A stretch of DNA of 59,639 nucleotides from a bacterium (GTDB lineage Bacteria; UBP6; UBA1177), in NCBI GenBank assembly GCA_017963125.1, contig JAGCUA010000014.1:1-59639 (forward strand), in the 5' to 3' direction. Below the pieces are notes generated by a model. The model ran no database searches and had not been told where the DNA came from. It was given only the letters and a program-made list of their open reading frames with translations. Positions 27,375-35,909 of this stretch are shown here, piece by piece. Within the stretch, counting starts at the first letter, position 1. Each line of letters begins with the position of its first letter. Position numbers and translations under genes: made by a program.

Positions 27375-28283
27375 TTGAAATTTCAAATATTTGTTTTTAT
27401 TACTCTTTTTTTAATCCAAATCACCGTTTCCGCTAGTGAAGAAAAGCCTTTTGAACTGACAGTAGAGATCAGCGAAGGGGTAAACGCGCCCGGTTGGGAG
27501 AAAACCGTTTTCGCGGATTTGGAAGAAAAGCCGGAAAAAGAGGAAAAACTGGCTGAAAATGAAGAGAAAACTGCCGGAGACAAAGAGGAAAAGGGTAAAA
27601 ATCGGGAAAAAAAGCGTGACACGGACGGAGATACTGCAGAGCTCGAAAAAACTGAAAGTGAAGCACTGAAAGCAGGGAAAAAGATAGCGGAAGTGAAGAA
27701 TGATGAGGAATATTCGCCGACATCGAAAAATTGGGGCGAATACTACGGAACGACTCCGAGATACGACTATCCGATTTATGAAAAAGAGGATAAAAAAGAG
27801 GCACTTAGAGTTGTAGAGAACAAAAAAGAGCCTGAGATCATTAAGGAAGAAGACCCGTCTTCACTGTCGGTCGATCTCATTCTGCAAACTCAGCACGATA
27901 CCGAATTCGACCCGATGCTGAGCACAGGTGTAAGGGTCAATTTCGCAAACATTTATTCGACTCTCTCGGTAGGAACAGACTATAGTACTTCCTCACAGCG
28001 GGCTTATTCGCTCGGGATCTCAGCCGGAGGATTTTACAGGATAAGCGATTTCGCACTGAAAGCGGGTCTGGGTTACAAAAAAATCTGGGACAACTCGGAA
28101 CATTCAAACTTCAACGACTGGTCTCTCGGCATCGAAGCAGGCGGAAGTTACAGTATTTTCAGCTGGTTTGCTTTAGGTGCCGGAATCGGGATGAACTACA
28201 GCGTCCTCAAAGATTCTGACTTTACCGACGGCAAATTCGTGCCGACATTTTTTGCTGATTTTGAATTCAGCCTCATAAAATAA
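27375..28283 (+). CDS. Outer-membrane beta-barrel protein with Glu/Lys-rich linker
   Basis: A 302-residue protein with a signal peptide (FVFITLFLIQITVSA), a strongly charged region of about 100 residues (EEKLAENEEKTAGDKEEKGK) and a C-terminal eight-strand-like barrel: LKAGLGYKKIWDNS, LGIEAGGSYSIFSWFALGAG and the final FADFEFSLIK. TTG is the only plausible start; the ribosome site is weak, so coupling to the upstream gene is likely. Probably an envelope protein partnered with the upstream membrane protein; function unknown. Confidence 0.7.
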   Translation: MKFQIFVFITLFLIQITVSASEEKPFELTVEISEGVNAPGWEKTVFADLEEKPEKEEKLAENEEKTAGDKEEKGKNREKKRDTDGDTAELEKTESEALKAGKKIAEVKNDEEYSPTSKNWGEYYGTTPRYDYPIYEKEDKKEALRVVENKKEPEIIKEEDPSSLSVDLILQTQHDTEFDPMLSTGVRVNFANIYSTLSVGTDYSTSSQRAYSLGISAGGFYRISDFALKAGLGYKKIWDNSEHSNFNDWSLGIEAGGSYSIFSWFALGAGIGMNYSVLKDSDFTDGKFVPTFFADFEFSLIK

Positions 28284-28289
28284 GTAAAA

Positions 28290-29165
28290 TTATTTTTTCG
28301 AGCCGGGATGAGCCTTGCGGTAAACTTTTGTGAGTTCTTCGATCGAAAGATGTGTGTATATCTCTGTCGTCGAGAGGTTGCTGTGACCCAGAAGATACTG
28401 TATGTATCTGAGATTCATGCCGTTTTCCAAAAAATGTGTCGCGAAACTGTGACGCAGCATATGAGGTGTGACTTTTCTGTAAATGCCGCAGTTTTTCGCA
28501 AGATTGTCGATTATATACTGGACTCCGCTTTCGGTCAGCTGTTTTCCTTTGAGATTGCAGAAAATTATTGAATCCTTATCTTTGCCTCCAGGACGTTTCA
28601 TTAGATAATTCTCAATAGAATCAATGGCTTGGCTTGTTACCGGAATGATTCTCGCCTTTTTCCCTTTTCCGAGAACATAAACGGTCTTTTCTTTGAAATC
28701 CAAGTCCTTTATTTTGATCGAGATCAGTTCTCCGACACGGACTCCGCTACTGTAAAGCATTTCTATTATCGCTCTGTCGCGCAGACCTTTCAGATTCTGC
28801 GGATAGTTGTATTCGATAAGTCTTGCCATTTCCTCGCGTCTCAACGCTCCGGGAAGCACGCCGTCCTGCTTCGGACTGGTAAGAGTAAGTGTCGGATTAT
28901 CCTCAATAATTTTGCGTTTATGCAGGAGAAGGTAAAACTGTCTTATTGCCACGATTTTGCGTCTGAGCGACGATGCTTTCACTTCCGAGTAGATCGCTCC
29001 GAGGTAATCCTTGATGTCGTCTTTGTCTAATTCGGTAAGGTCAAGGTCGATCTCGGCAAAGTAACGCCGCATAAGTTCGATATCAAGGCAGTACGAATCC
29101 GCCGTGTTTATGGAATAGCGTTTCTCGTGAAGCAGAAAGTCTCTGAAAATCTTAATGGTATCCAT
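28290..29165 (-). CDS. xerD: Tyrosine recombinase XerC/XerD
   Basis: The 291-residue protein has the SAM-like N-terminal core-binding domain and a complete catalytic set: Arg143 (SGVRVGELI), Lys167 (VLGKGKKARIIPV), His235 and Arg238 (HMLRHSFATH), His261 (LLGHSNLSTTEIYTHL) and Tyr270. The length is typical of chromosome-dimer resolving Xer proteins rather than phage integrases. XerC and XerD are not distinguished with certainty. Its start overlaps the stop of the upstream S9 peptidase gene by one base. Confidence 0.92.
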   Translation of the reverse strand: MDTIKIFRDFLLHEKRYSINTADSYCLDIELMRRYFAEIDLDLTELDKDDIKDYLGAIYSEVKASSLRRKIVAIRQFYLLLHKRKIIEDNPTLTLTSPKQDGVLPGALRREEMARLIEYNYPQNLKGLRDRAIIEMLYSSGVRVGELISIKIKDLDFKEKTVYVLGKGKKARIIPVTSQAIDSIENYLMKRPGGKDKDSIIFCNLKGKQLTESGVQYIIDNLAKNCGIYRKVTPHMLRHSFATHFLENGMNLRYIQYLLGHSNLSTTEIYTHLSIEELTKVYRKAHPGSKK

Positions 29166-31027
29166 TAGTTATCCTTTACGCAGTTCTCAATGAAGTCAGC
29201 GCTTTCCCTGAAGTAGATGTCTCTGTTTTCTTTCTTGCGGTAGCCGTGACCTTCGTCTTCAAAAACGTGTTTCCGCACTTTTTTGCCTGCCTTTTTGAGT
29301 TTGTCGATGAGAATGTAGGCATCGCTCACGGGAACTCTCGGATCGTTCGCGCCGTGGAAAACAAAAAGTTCGCCGTTGATTTTTTCAGCCATGTTTGTCG
29401 GTGAAATCGAAGCTAAAAACTCTCTGTCGGTAAGCGGGCCGTATTCGGCTTCACGCAGATGACGCCTGTAACTCGAAGTATTTTCAAGGAAATTTATGAG
29501 ATCGACGACTCCGACGTTGTCGATTCCGCAGATGTAGTCGTCTGCAAACTGCGCCATCGATGCGACTGTCATGAAACCGCCGTAACTTCCTCCGCTTGCA
29601 ATGAATCTGTTCGGCTTTGAAATGCCGCTTTTGACCAGATCTTCAAGTATCGCACCGCCGTCTTTGACCGCGTTCATGCGGAGTTTGTAGTTGTCGAGAT
29701 CCATGTATCTTTTTCCGTATCCCGATGATCCGCGCACATTCGGAGCTGCGACCGCTATCCCTTTCGAAAGATAGTACTGGAACTGCGTTGCGAAACCGGG
29801 CCTGAACTGACCTTCGGGGCCGCCGTGGAAATAAACTATTGTCGGATAAGGTACTTTTCCGGTTTTCGGAATATAAAGGAAGTAGGGGATCTCTTCGCCG
29901 TCGAAACTTTTCACCTTTCTGAGAACTGGAGCTGCAAAAAGTGTTACATCGATCCCGTTGTCTTTTGAATATCCGAAAACTTCTGATTTTTTTGTGGTTA
30001 AATCAATAACTTGCAGCTTCGGGAGCTCGCTATCCTTAGAAATTCTGACAACTGCTTTCCCGTTTTTGAAAGCGCTTACCGAAACAAGCGATTTGCCGAA
30101 ATCAAGAGGTTCTGTCTGAGCATCGTTATAGTGGAAACAGCGGCTGTAACCCTCCTCGTTCGTGCAGAAAATTGCCGAATTGCGGTTCGTTTTGTCAACA
30201 GCGGCAAGTTCGACGCCCCACTTGTCAGCAAAAAGAGTTTTCTTTGAATTTTCTTTAATTATTTCAAGATATTCCATATCGTTTTTTTCGTTCGTGCTCA
30301 TCAGGATCCCGCCGTCGAAAAACGCTATCGGAATATATTTTTTGTTTTCGTCGCTCACTTTGATTTTGTGTGCCTTGCCGTCATGGAAGTGATACGGAAC
30401 GGTTTTCATGTTGCTTTCGTAGGTGTAGAAGAGAAAATCATCTTTCGACAAAGCGTCGCTTATGTTGTTGAACCCTTTTTTTTCGACTAAAAGAGTCCGC
30501 TTTTTCGCAGCAATATCAAGGTGATAGATGTAAAAATCCTTGCCGTTTGCCTCGTTTGAAGCATAAAGGATCTCGTTTTCGTTTATCCATGTCGGATCTT
30601 CGTAGCGTATCTCGTCATCGGCAAGAAGGGGCTCGTATTTGCCGGTTCCAAAAGAGTAAAGATAGAAGTCATACTGCTCGTTTCCCCCTTTTGAAGAGAT
30701 GAAAATGAGTTGCGATTCGTCAGGGCTCACTTTGTAACCGTCGACAGCGTCACTTAGAAAGGTGAGCTGTTTCGTCTCTTTTCCGTCAGCAGACTCAAGA
30801 TAGAGCTGGGCGGCATTTTCTTTTCTTGCGAGATAGAGTTTCCGGCCGTCTTTCATTGCAAATCCGGAATGGGAAGTCTCTATTCCGGTGTAATCGAGAA
30901 TAGTTTTTGCCTTTTCAGCCGGCTTCGGCGCTTCTTTTTTTGTTTCGGCGGCAGGTTTTTCGCTTTTGGACGAGCAGGAAACAATGCAAAACAGAATTGT
31001 GAGGGAGATAAAAATGATTTTTTTCAT
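29165..31027 (-). CDS. Prolyl-oligopeptidase (S9) family lipoprotein
   Basis: A 620-residue lipoprotein (lipobox IVSC, Cys18) has an N-terminal beta-propeller (residues about 45-360, repeated YKVSPDESQLIFISSKGG-type blades) and a C-terminal alpha/beta-hydrolase. The catalytic triad is visible as Ser481 in GGSYGGFM, Asp562 in HGANDPRVP and His594 in EDEGHGYRK; HGGPEGQ near 401 supplies the oxyanion hole. It should cleave short peptides at the cell surface or in the periplasm. It overlaps xerD by 1 nt and follows the HD protein by 36 nt. Confidence 0.92.
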   Translation of the reverse strand: MKKIIFISLTILFCIVSCSSKSEKPAAETKKEAPKPAEKAKTILDYTGIETSHSGFAMKDGRKLYLARKENAAQLYLESADGKETKQLTFLSDAVDGYKVSPDESQLIFISSKGGNEQYDFYLYSFGTGKYEPLLADDEIRYEDPTWINENEILYASNEANGKDFYIYHLDIAAKKRTLLVEKKGFNNISDALSKDDFLFYTYESNMKTVPYHFHDGKAHKIKVSDENKKYIPIAFFDGGILMSTNEKNDMEYLEIIKENSKKTLFADKWGVELAAVDKTNRNSAIFCTNEEGYSRCFHYNDAQTEPLDFGKSLVSVSAFKNGKAVVRISKDSELPKLQVIDLTTKKSEVFGYSKDNGIDVTLFAAPVLRKVKSFDGEEIPYFLYIPKTGKVPYPTIVYFHGGPEGQFRPGFATQFQYYLSKGIAVAAPNVRGSSGYGKRYMDLDNYKLRMNAVKDGGAILEDLVKSGISKPNRFIASGGSYGGFMTVASMAQFADDYICGIDNVGVVDLINFLENTSSYRRHLREAEYGPLTDREFLASISPTNMAEKINGELFVFHGANDPRVPVSDAYILIDKLKKAGKKVRKHVFEDEGHGYRKKENRDIYFRESADFIENCVKDN

Positions 31028-31063
31028 AGCAACTCCAAAATAATGTGATTTGTAAAGGCGGGA

Positions 31064-31984
31064 TCAAAGCTTTTCGACTATGCTGTCGCGTCTCAGGAAC
31101 TCTCTGTGATGTCCCGGATGTTCTTCAAGGATCTTGGTCAGATATTTGAGATTGCTGCTCATTCCCTTACGGTAAAGGTCTTCGTCAATATCGTATCTTT
31201 TCTTAAAATGAAGCAGAAGATGCTTGTTGACTCCGTCGAGATCGTGTTCAAGACGGTCGTCCATGATTTTGCAGAAACCTATCGTTTTCTGCAAAAGATC
31301 TGCTTCAGACGCATAAGGAATCTGCCCGATTTCGAACTCTCGATAGAGGAAAAGGAGTTTTTCAAGATAAATTCGGTCGGCCATCTGCCCGATAAGGTCT
31401 GCCGAAGCAAGAATTTTTGCAAATCTTTCTGTCTCGGCATCAATAAAGGTCACGTCTTTGATTTTTACGCTGAGATCGGTAATCAGGATCATCTGCTTGG
31501 TTTTCTCGATATCATCAGCGGAATATCCTCTTTCCGACATATATTTTTCGGCAAAAACCATGCTGCGTCTGACATGAGTCGAAGTGTAGACAGCGCCGTT
31601 TTCGACAGGATCGTTGATTTCGGGAATGTAGCCGGTGTCGTGGAAAACAGCCGCTATTCCTACGAGAAAAATGTTGTTTTTCGAGAACTTTTCCCCGTTC
31701 AGCATGAGTGAGTCGGTTATGCGGATTGATGCCAGAGTTACATCGATTACGTGCCTGAAATCGTGGTATTCGGTGTCACAGGCCTTGTAACCTTTGAATC
31801 TTCCTTCGTAAAGAGCCCTTATATCATCGAATATCGACAGTGCTTTTTGAATATACTCTTCATCAATGCCGGTAACCTGCATCAAACGGAAAAATACATC
31901 TCTGCATTCTTCAATATTCCGTGTGTCGGCCAGCCTTGCAAGCTGCATAGGAAAAGATGATTTATTGATCGTAAAATCACTCAT
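31064..31984 (-). CDS. HD-domain phosphohydrolase
   Basis: The 306-residue cytoplasmic protein contains a PDEase/HD-type metal site: EYHDFRHVIDV (His), the HD pair in AAVFHDTGY, then STHVRRSM and ASADLIGQMAD (terminal Asp). This layout is closest to cyclic-nucleotide phosphodiesterase-like HD proteins; the real substrate is unknown. It is probably leaderless: only 8 nt separate the -10 box and ATG, and there is no ribosome site. Confidence 0.82.
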   Translation of the reverse strand: MSDFTINKSSFPMQLARLADTRNIEECRDVFFRLMQVTGIDEEYIQKALSIFDDIRALYEGRFKGYKACDTEYHDFRHVIDVTLASIRITDSLMLNGEKFSKNNIFLVGIAAVFHDTGYIPEINDPVENGAVYTSTHVRRSMVFAEKYMSERGYSADDIEKTKQMILITDLSVKIKDVTFIDAETERFAKILASADLIGQMADRIYLEKLLFLYREFEIGQIPYASEADLLQKTIGFCKIMDDRLEHDLDGVNKHLLLHFKKRYDIDEDLYRKGMSSNLKYLTKILEEHPGHHREFLRRDSIVEKL

Positions 31985-31992
31985 GGCTCAAT

Positions 31993-32020
31993 ATTGTATA
32001 AATAAGTTGCTGTTTGTCAA
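31993..32020 (-). promoter_or_regulatory. Consensus promoter for a leaderless HD-domain transcript
   Basis: On the minus strand TTGACA, 16 bp and TACAAT. The ATG follows after ATTGAGCC, which places the expected start of transcription within one or two bases of the start codon. Confidence 0.8.
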
Positions 32021-32040
32021 ATGATTTTTTACCATTACCT

Positions 32041-33189
32041 TTATTTCAGTGTTACAGGATCAGGTGAGAAAATCGTTTCTGCGTTGTTTACAATAAACGC
32101 ACAGTCGCTTCCGTCTTCGATTTTAACCTGCTCGATGAAGTTTGCAGGACCGTCAAATTTTTCGGAGCTGTCTTTGATTTTGTTATCCGAACCGCCTTTC
32201 AGCAGCGGATTGTCAGCGCGAAGTATTTTCTGCTCGTCTGTCCAGCTGACAAGTGCATCGATTTTCAAGCCGTCTTCCGAAATCAAGCCGTCGTGAATTA
32301 TGGAAGATGATTTTTCAACCATACTCATTGTTCCGGTTCCGCCTATTGAACCTTTAGTATTTACAGTAAGTCCCGGATCTCCGTCGTTGTCCCAATCCTG
32401 AACACACGGGTCAGCCGAATTTGTCGGAAGAGTGTAACCTTCCGGATTGTTACCGTAGCAGTTCGGGTCGATTCCGCGGATTTCCCAGAAAATATCCTGA
32501 TTGAATCCGAAAGTTTCGTCATCGTTTTTGGTGATATACGATTCTTTGTCAGCTGTTCCCAAAGCATCTGCAAATGACTGAGGCATGATGACTTGAAGAA
32601 GACCGCTTGCCGAGTTGTCGATTTTGATGTTGCAGTATGTAGCCTTGATGTGAACTTTGTCCTGTTACTGTTCCTGAACAATGTGGAAATATGTTCTTGT
32701 CCAGCCTTCTGCAAGGTCTATTGTAGCGACTTTAGAACTTGATGTGAACCACATTTTCTGGCCGTAATATCCGCAGACTTCCGGGTATTCGCCGGGATCG
32801 CAGGTGCATTTTTCGGTATCTTCCCAGTCGCCGTCTTTGCATACCTGGTAAAGTTTGCCGTGCTGAGTAGAGCCGCAGACTGTTTCGCCGAGTCTTATTG
32901 CGCCTTCGGTGCAGTTTCCTGATACCGGCTCGGTCGGATCAGTCGGTTCAGTAGGATCTGTAGGATTTGTCGGCTCGGTCGGATCAGTCGGTTCAGTAGG
33001 ATTTGTCGGCTCGGTCGGATCAGTAGGATCGGTGTCGGTTGCCGTGTCCGGATTGTCATTGATGTCTGTGTCCGTGTCGGTGTCGGTATCCGGAGTATCG
33101 GTATCGCTGCCGTTACCCGAGTCGCCGCCGCATGAAACAACAAAGAGAGCCATTGCGAAAACTGCTAAAATTACTGTAAATTTTTTCAT
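32041..33189 (-). pseudogene. Surface lipoprotein interrupted by one in-frame TAA
   Basis: A lipoprotein gene (MKKFTVILAVFAMALFVVSC) with a DPTEPTNPTEPTDP stalk and a Cys-rich segment stops at TAA 32665-32667 after 174 residues. The same frame then continues open for another 207 codons to the stop at 32041, with compatible composition (CYGNNPEGYTLPTNSADPC, IEDGSDCAFIVNNAETIF). The local codons are CAG TAA CAG, one transition away from CAA (Gln). The intact protein would have 382 codons. It is therefore an inactivated gene, a sequencing error, or much less likely a recoded stop, since TAA ends other genes here. GGAGG precedes ATG, and it lies 9 nt after the OMPP1-like gene. Confidence 0.75.
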
Positions 33190-33198
33190 TTTATCCTC

Positions 33199-34800
33199 CT
33201 AAAAGTAAAGTGTAAGCCACAAGCCGCCGGTAAAAATCTGGCCGCTGCTTTTGTATCCCGGATAACCGGGGTTGTTTGTTTGAAAACCTTCTGATTCCGC
33301 TATCGGAGTGTCTGCCGGACAGTCTCCGAAGCCGTCGCAGACCGAATCGGGGAACTCGTCGACCGTTTTGCCGTCCTTGCCGACCGAATTTGCTTCGCCT
33401 TCCTCCTTTTTCGTTGTTCTTTCAAGCATTATGTGCGCCTGAAAGTTGCCGCCGAGTTCAAGCTGCATATTTTCGGGCAGATCCCAAGTGTAGCTGAAAC
33501 CCGCCGCGATGCTCATTCTGTCGTTGTCAACATAATTCGTTCTACCGTCCTGTTTGGGAACCGGCGACATGAAGTAACCGAGATCGAGACCGGTTTTTAT
33601 CGCGTGGTATTTGAAATTTGTGCCGAGAGTAAATTCCCATGCGTCTTTCCATTTGTATTTGTCTACGTATTCCGAAGCCCAGCCGCCGACTTTCGCAATG
33701 TTGCCGTTTTCATCTTTTTCAACAATCGAGCTGTCCCAGTAAACATTGTATTCAGGACTTTCGTTGTAGCGGTTTTTGTATTTCGACCACTGGCGCCAGA
33801 TTGCGGTGAAACCGACGCTGAGTTCAAGGTCGTTTTTGAATTTGTAGTCAACAATGGCAATTGACGGAGAGAGTGCAAGCGGTCTGAACGCGTAAGCGAC
33901 ATGCACTCTGTTTCTGTTGATTTCGGCCTCTTTATCGCGGTCGATATACCAGAAAGTGATTTTTGTATCGACATCAATGTCGGTTTTTGCCGGAAGGTGC
34001 GCCGTAAAACCGAGCTGGATCGGCCCCCAAGGTCTGATTATAAGGCCGAAATGGGGGACAAGTTTCGGTTTGATTTCGGCGAAAGTTCCGATTTTATTTT
34101 CGTTTTTGCCTGCGTCAGGAGTGAAAATCGGCGCCTGGACATTTGCTTCAGCCGTGATGTTGAGGCCGACTCCGGCATAAACCCACTTGTAACCGCCTGC
34201 AAGTGCGAGCGAAATGTTGAAAGAGGTCATTCTGTCATCGTAAAGCTCGTAGTGGAGTGAGTTCGAGAAGTTAGCCTCGCGCTCATCGGCGAAAAACGAC
34301 TGTTCTTTCATCATAGAACCTATCGGGAGCATTCCGTAAAGACCGAGCGCGATGTAGTCTTTCCAAATCGGAAGCACTAGACCGACAGCGCCGTAAAGGT
34401 TGCCTTCTTTTGAAGAATCGTTGCCTCTCTCGTCAAGATCTGCCGTGGGACGCGTTTTGTAGGGAAGGTTGGTTTCATATTTTTCGTTGTTTACCTGATC
34501 GGCACCGTAAATTCCTGAGTTTTCCGTAACACTGCCGATGATATTGAGCGAATCGGGACGGTCGAAAAGTGTTATGTCAAGATTGCGGTAGCTGTAAAAA
34601 AAGTTGAGAGTGAAACTTCTTTTCGTTTTCGGAAGAAGCGCAGGGTTGAAATAAGTCGCCTCCGCACCGCCGGCGAACATTCTCGCGCTGAACGGATTGA
34701 CGGTGCTTGTTGCGCCCAAAGTCTCGGTGACAGTCGAAGCACAAAGCCCGCTGAATGCAAAAAATACCAGTAAAAACAATAATTTATTTTTTAATTTCAT
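33199..34800 (-). CDS. OMPP1/FadL/TodX-like outer-membrane channel
   Basis: A 533-residue protein with a signal peptide (LLFLLVFFAFSGLCA) and the family's characteristic start of the mature barrel: TLGATSTVNPFSARMFAGGA then EATYFNPALLPK, as in hydrophobic-compound transporters of the FadL group. Later segments such as AGGYKWVYAGVGLNITAEA and PHFGLIIRPWGPIQLGFTAH are membrane strands, and the protein ends in LWLTLYF. ATG 34800 with GGGAGA upstream is preferred over an ATG 25 codons earlier. The broken lipoprotein follows after 9 nt in the same operon. Confidence 0.85.
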   Translation of the reverse strand: MKLKNKLLFLLVFFAFSGLCASTVTETLGATSTVNPFSARMFAGGAEATYFNPALLPKTKRSFTLNFFYSYRNLDITLFDRPDSLNIIGSVTENSGIYGADQVNNEKYETNLPYKTRPTADLDERGNDSSKEGNLYGAVGLVLPIWKDYIALGLYGMLPIGSMMKEQSFFADEREANFSNSLHYELYDDRMTSFNISLALAGGYKWVYAGVGLNITAEANVQAPIFTPDAGKNENKIGTFAEIKPKLVPHFGLIIRPWGPIQLGFTAHLPAKTDIDVDTKITFWYIDRDKEAEINRNRVHVAYAFRPLALSPSIAIVDYKFKNDLELSVGFTAIWRQWSKYKNRYNESPEYNVYWDSSIVEKDENGNIAKVGGWASEYVDKYKWKDAWEFTLGTNFKYHAIKTGLDLGYFMSPVPKQDGRTNYVDNDRMSIAAGFSYTWDLPENMQLELGGNFQAHIMLERTTKKEEGEANSVGKDGKTVDEFPDSVCDGFGDCPADTPIAESEGFQTNNPGYPGYKSSGQIFTGGLWLTLYF

Positions 34801-34861
34801 ATATGTCTCCCACCCAGGTTTATAATAAACGCGGTTCAAACGCGCGAATTTATTAAAAAAT

Positions 34862-34889
34862 TTATTTAAAATCAAGAAATAACTATAAT
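34862..34889 (+). promoter_or_regulatory. Weak promoter for the small lipoprotein/coaE pair
   Basis: TTATTT, 16 bp and TATAAT (34884-34889) with GCCGCAG discriminator, 28 nt before the ATG. The -35 is poor. The opposite strand holds an overlapping divergent promoter-like sequence (TTGATT, 17 bp, TAAATT). Confidence 0.4.
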
Positions 34890-34917
34890 GCCGCAGATTT
34901 TTTGTTCGGAGGAGAAG

Positions 34918-35211
34918 ATGCGTTTGATTATTATTGCTGTTTCCGCGTTTTTTTTGATGTTTCTTGCCGGCTGCGAAGTTGAGCCGAAGCTTCCGGAAAA
35001 CGCGCTCGTGGTTGATCAGGTGATTTTCGTTGATGAAGTTAAGGAAGGTGTCCCGCAGACAGTGCAGATGCCTGACGGAAAAGTCGTCACCTACAAAATG
35101 CCGATGAAACTCAAGGACAAGCAGCTTATCAAAATCAGGGAAGTTGAAGGTGAGCCGCCGTATTACATCCGTGTTTTTCTGAGAGAACGCGATGCCGAAG
35201 ACAAAAAATAA
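34918..35211 (+). CDS. Small lipoprotein
   Basis: A 97-residue protein begins MRLIIIAVSAFFLMFLAGC, a signal peptide with an LAGC lipobox, followed by a short beta-rich body (VEPKLPENALVVDQVIFVDE, VVTYKMPMKLKDKQLIKIRE). No family is recognised. ATG 34918 directly follows GGAGGAG and is preferred over an ATG 10 codons earlier. Its last 20 nt overlap coaE in another frame, implying coupled translation. Confidence 0.7.
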   Translation: MRLIIIAVSAFFLMFLAGCEVEPKLPENALVVDQVIFVDEVKEGVPQTVQMPDGKVVTYKMPMKLKDKQLIKIREVEGEPPYYIRVFLRERDAEDKK

Positions 35212-35803
35212 GGTCGTCGCCGCGCTGACCGGCTCGATCGCGACGGGGAAGAGTGTTGTTCTTAACTATTTCCGCGACAATCTCGGTTTTCAAGTCATTT
35301 CAGCTGATTCTGTCAGTCATGAAGTTCTGAAAACTCAGGAAATTATCGGAAAAATAGGTGCGACTTTCGGCGAAGACGTGATAAAAAACGGGGAGATTGA
35401 CCGCAGAATTTTGGGAAAAATCGTTTTTTCCGATAAAGCTGAACTTGAAAAGCTGAATCAGATCACCCATCCTGCAATTTTAACAAAAACGTTCGAAATT
35501 ATTGACGAAATTTCTCGAACTTCACCCGTGATTTTAGAAGCAGCTATCCTTATTGAAGCGGGCTGGTACAAATATTTTGACACAGTCATGCTCACCTGGT
35601 GCAAACCCGAGATCCAGATGTATCGCCTGATGACGCGCGACAATATCACTGAAGAAGAGGCGGAAAAACGGATCGCGAGCCAGATGAGTTTCGAAGCGAA
35701 AAAACCTTTCGCGACACACATAATCGACACATCTTACGGAATCGAAGTGACGCGGTTCACTCTAGAGAAAATAGCCCGGGAAATATGTAGAGACGTTTCA
35801 TGA
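35192..35803 (+). CDS. coaE: Dephospho-CoA kinase
   Basis: The 203-residue protein has the P-loop GSIATGKS, the ISADSVSHEVL segment, RRILGKIVF, LNQITHPAI and the LIEAGWYKYFDTVMLTWCKP strand-loop typical of CoaE, which phosphorylates dephospho-CoA in the last step of coenzyme A synthesis. Length is normal. It overlaps the preceding lipoprotein gene by 20 nt. Its TGA stop lies at the centre of a 28-bp perfect palindrome, which shows the repeat has invaded the gene end. Confidence 0.93.
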   Translation: MPKTKNKVVAALTGSIATGKSVVLNYFRDNLGFQVISADSVSHEVLKTQEIIGKIGATFGEDVIKNGEIDRRILGKIVFSDKAELEKLNQITHPAILTKTFEIIDEISRTSPVILEAAILIEAGWYKYFDTVMLTWCKPEIQMYRLMTRDNITEEEAEKRIASQMSFEAKKPFATHIIDTSYGIEVTRFTLEKIAREICRDVS

Positions 35804-35905
35804 AACGTCTCTACCAAGGCGGCGGTCGTTATATCGAAATAACGAAATACCGGTTCAGGCGCCCCTGAGGCAGGGGAGCTGGCAACCGCAGGTTGTCTGA
35901 GGGGT
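35787..35905. repeat. Composite palindromic intergenic repeat
   Basis: It begins with a 28-bp perfect inverted repeat (half-site GTAGAGACGTTTCA, 35787-35814), whose centre is the coaE stop. A CGTTAT/ATAACG hairpin follows (35827-35844), then a region with GCCCCTGAGGCAGGGG and GGCAACCGCAGGTTGTC hairpins up to GAGGGGT. Similar GTAGAGACGTT palindromes and CCCCTGAGG...GAGGGG elements are known as dispersed repeats in other bacteria. No transposase is present. Confidence 0.8.
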
Positions 35906-35909
35906 CCAA

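Noticed and set aside
32361..32714. Minus-strand ORF across the nonsense codon in another frame
   Set aside because: It is out of frame with both lipoprotein parts, so it does not show a frameshift; the true lesion is a single in-frame TAA.
33901..34260. Antisense ORFs inside the OMPP1-like gene
   Set aside because: Shadows of a clearly coded outer-membrane protein; no independent signals.
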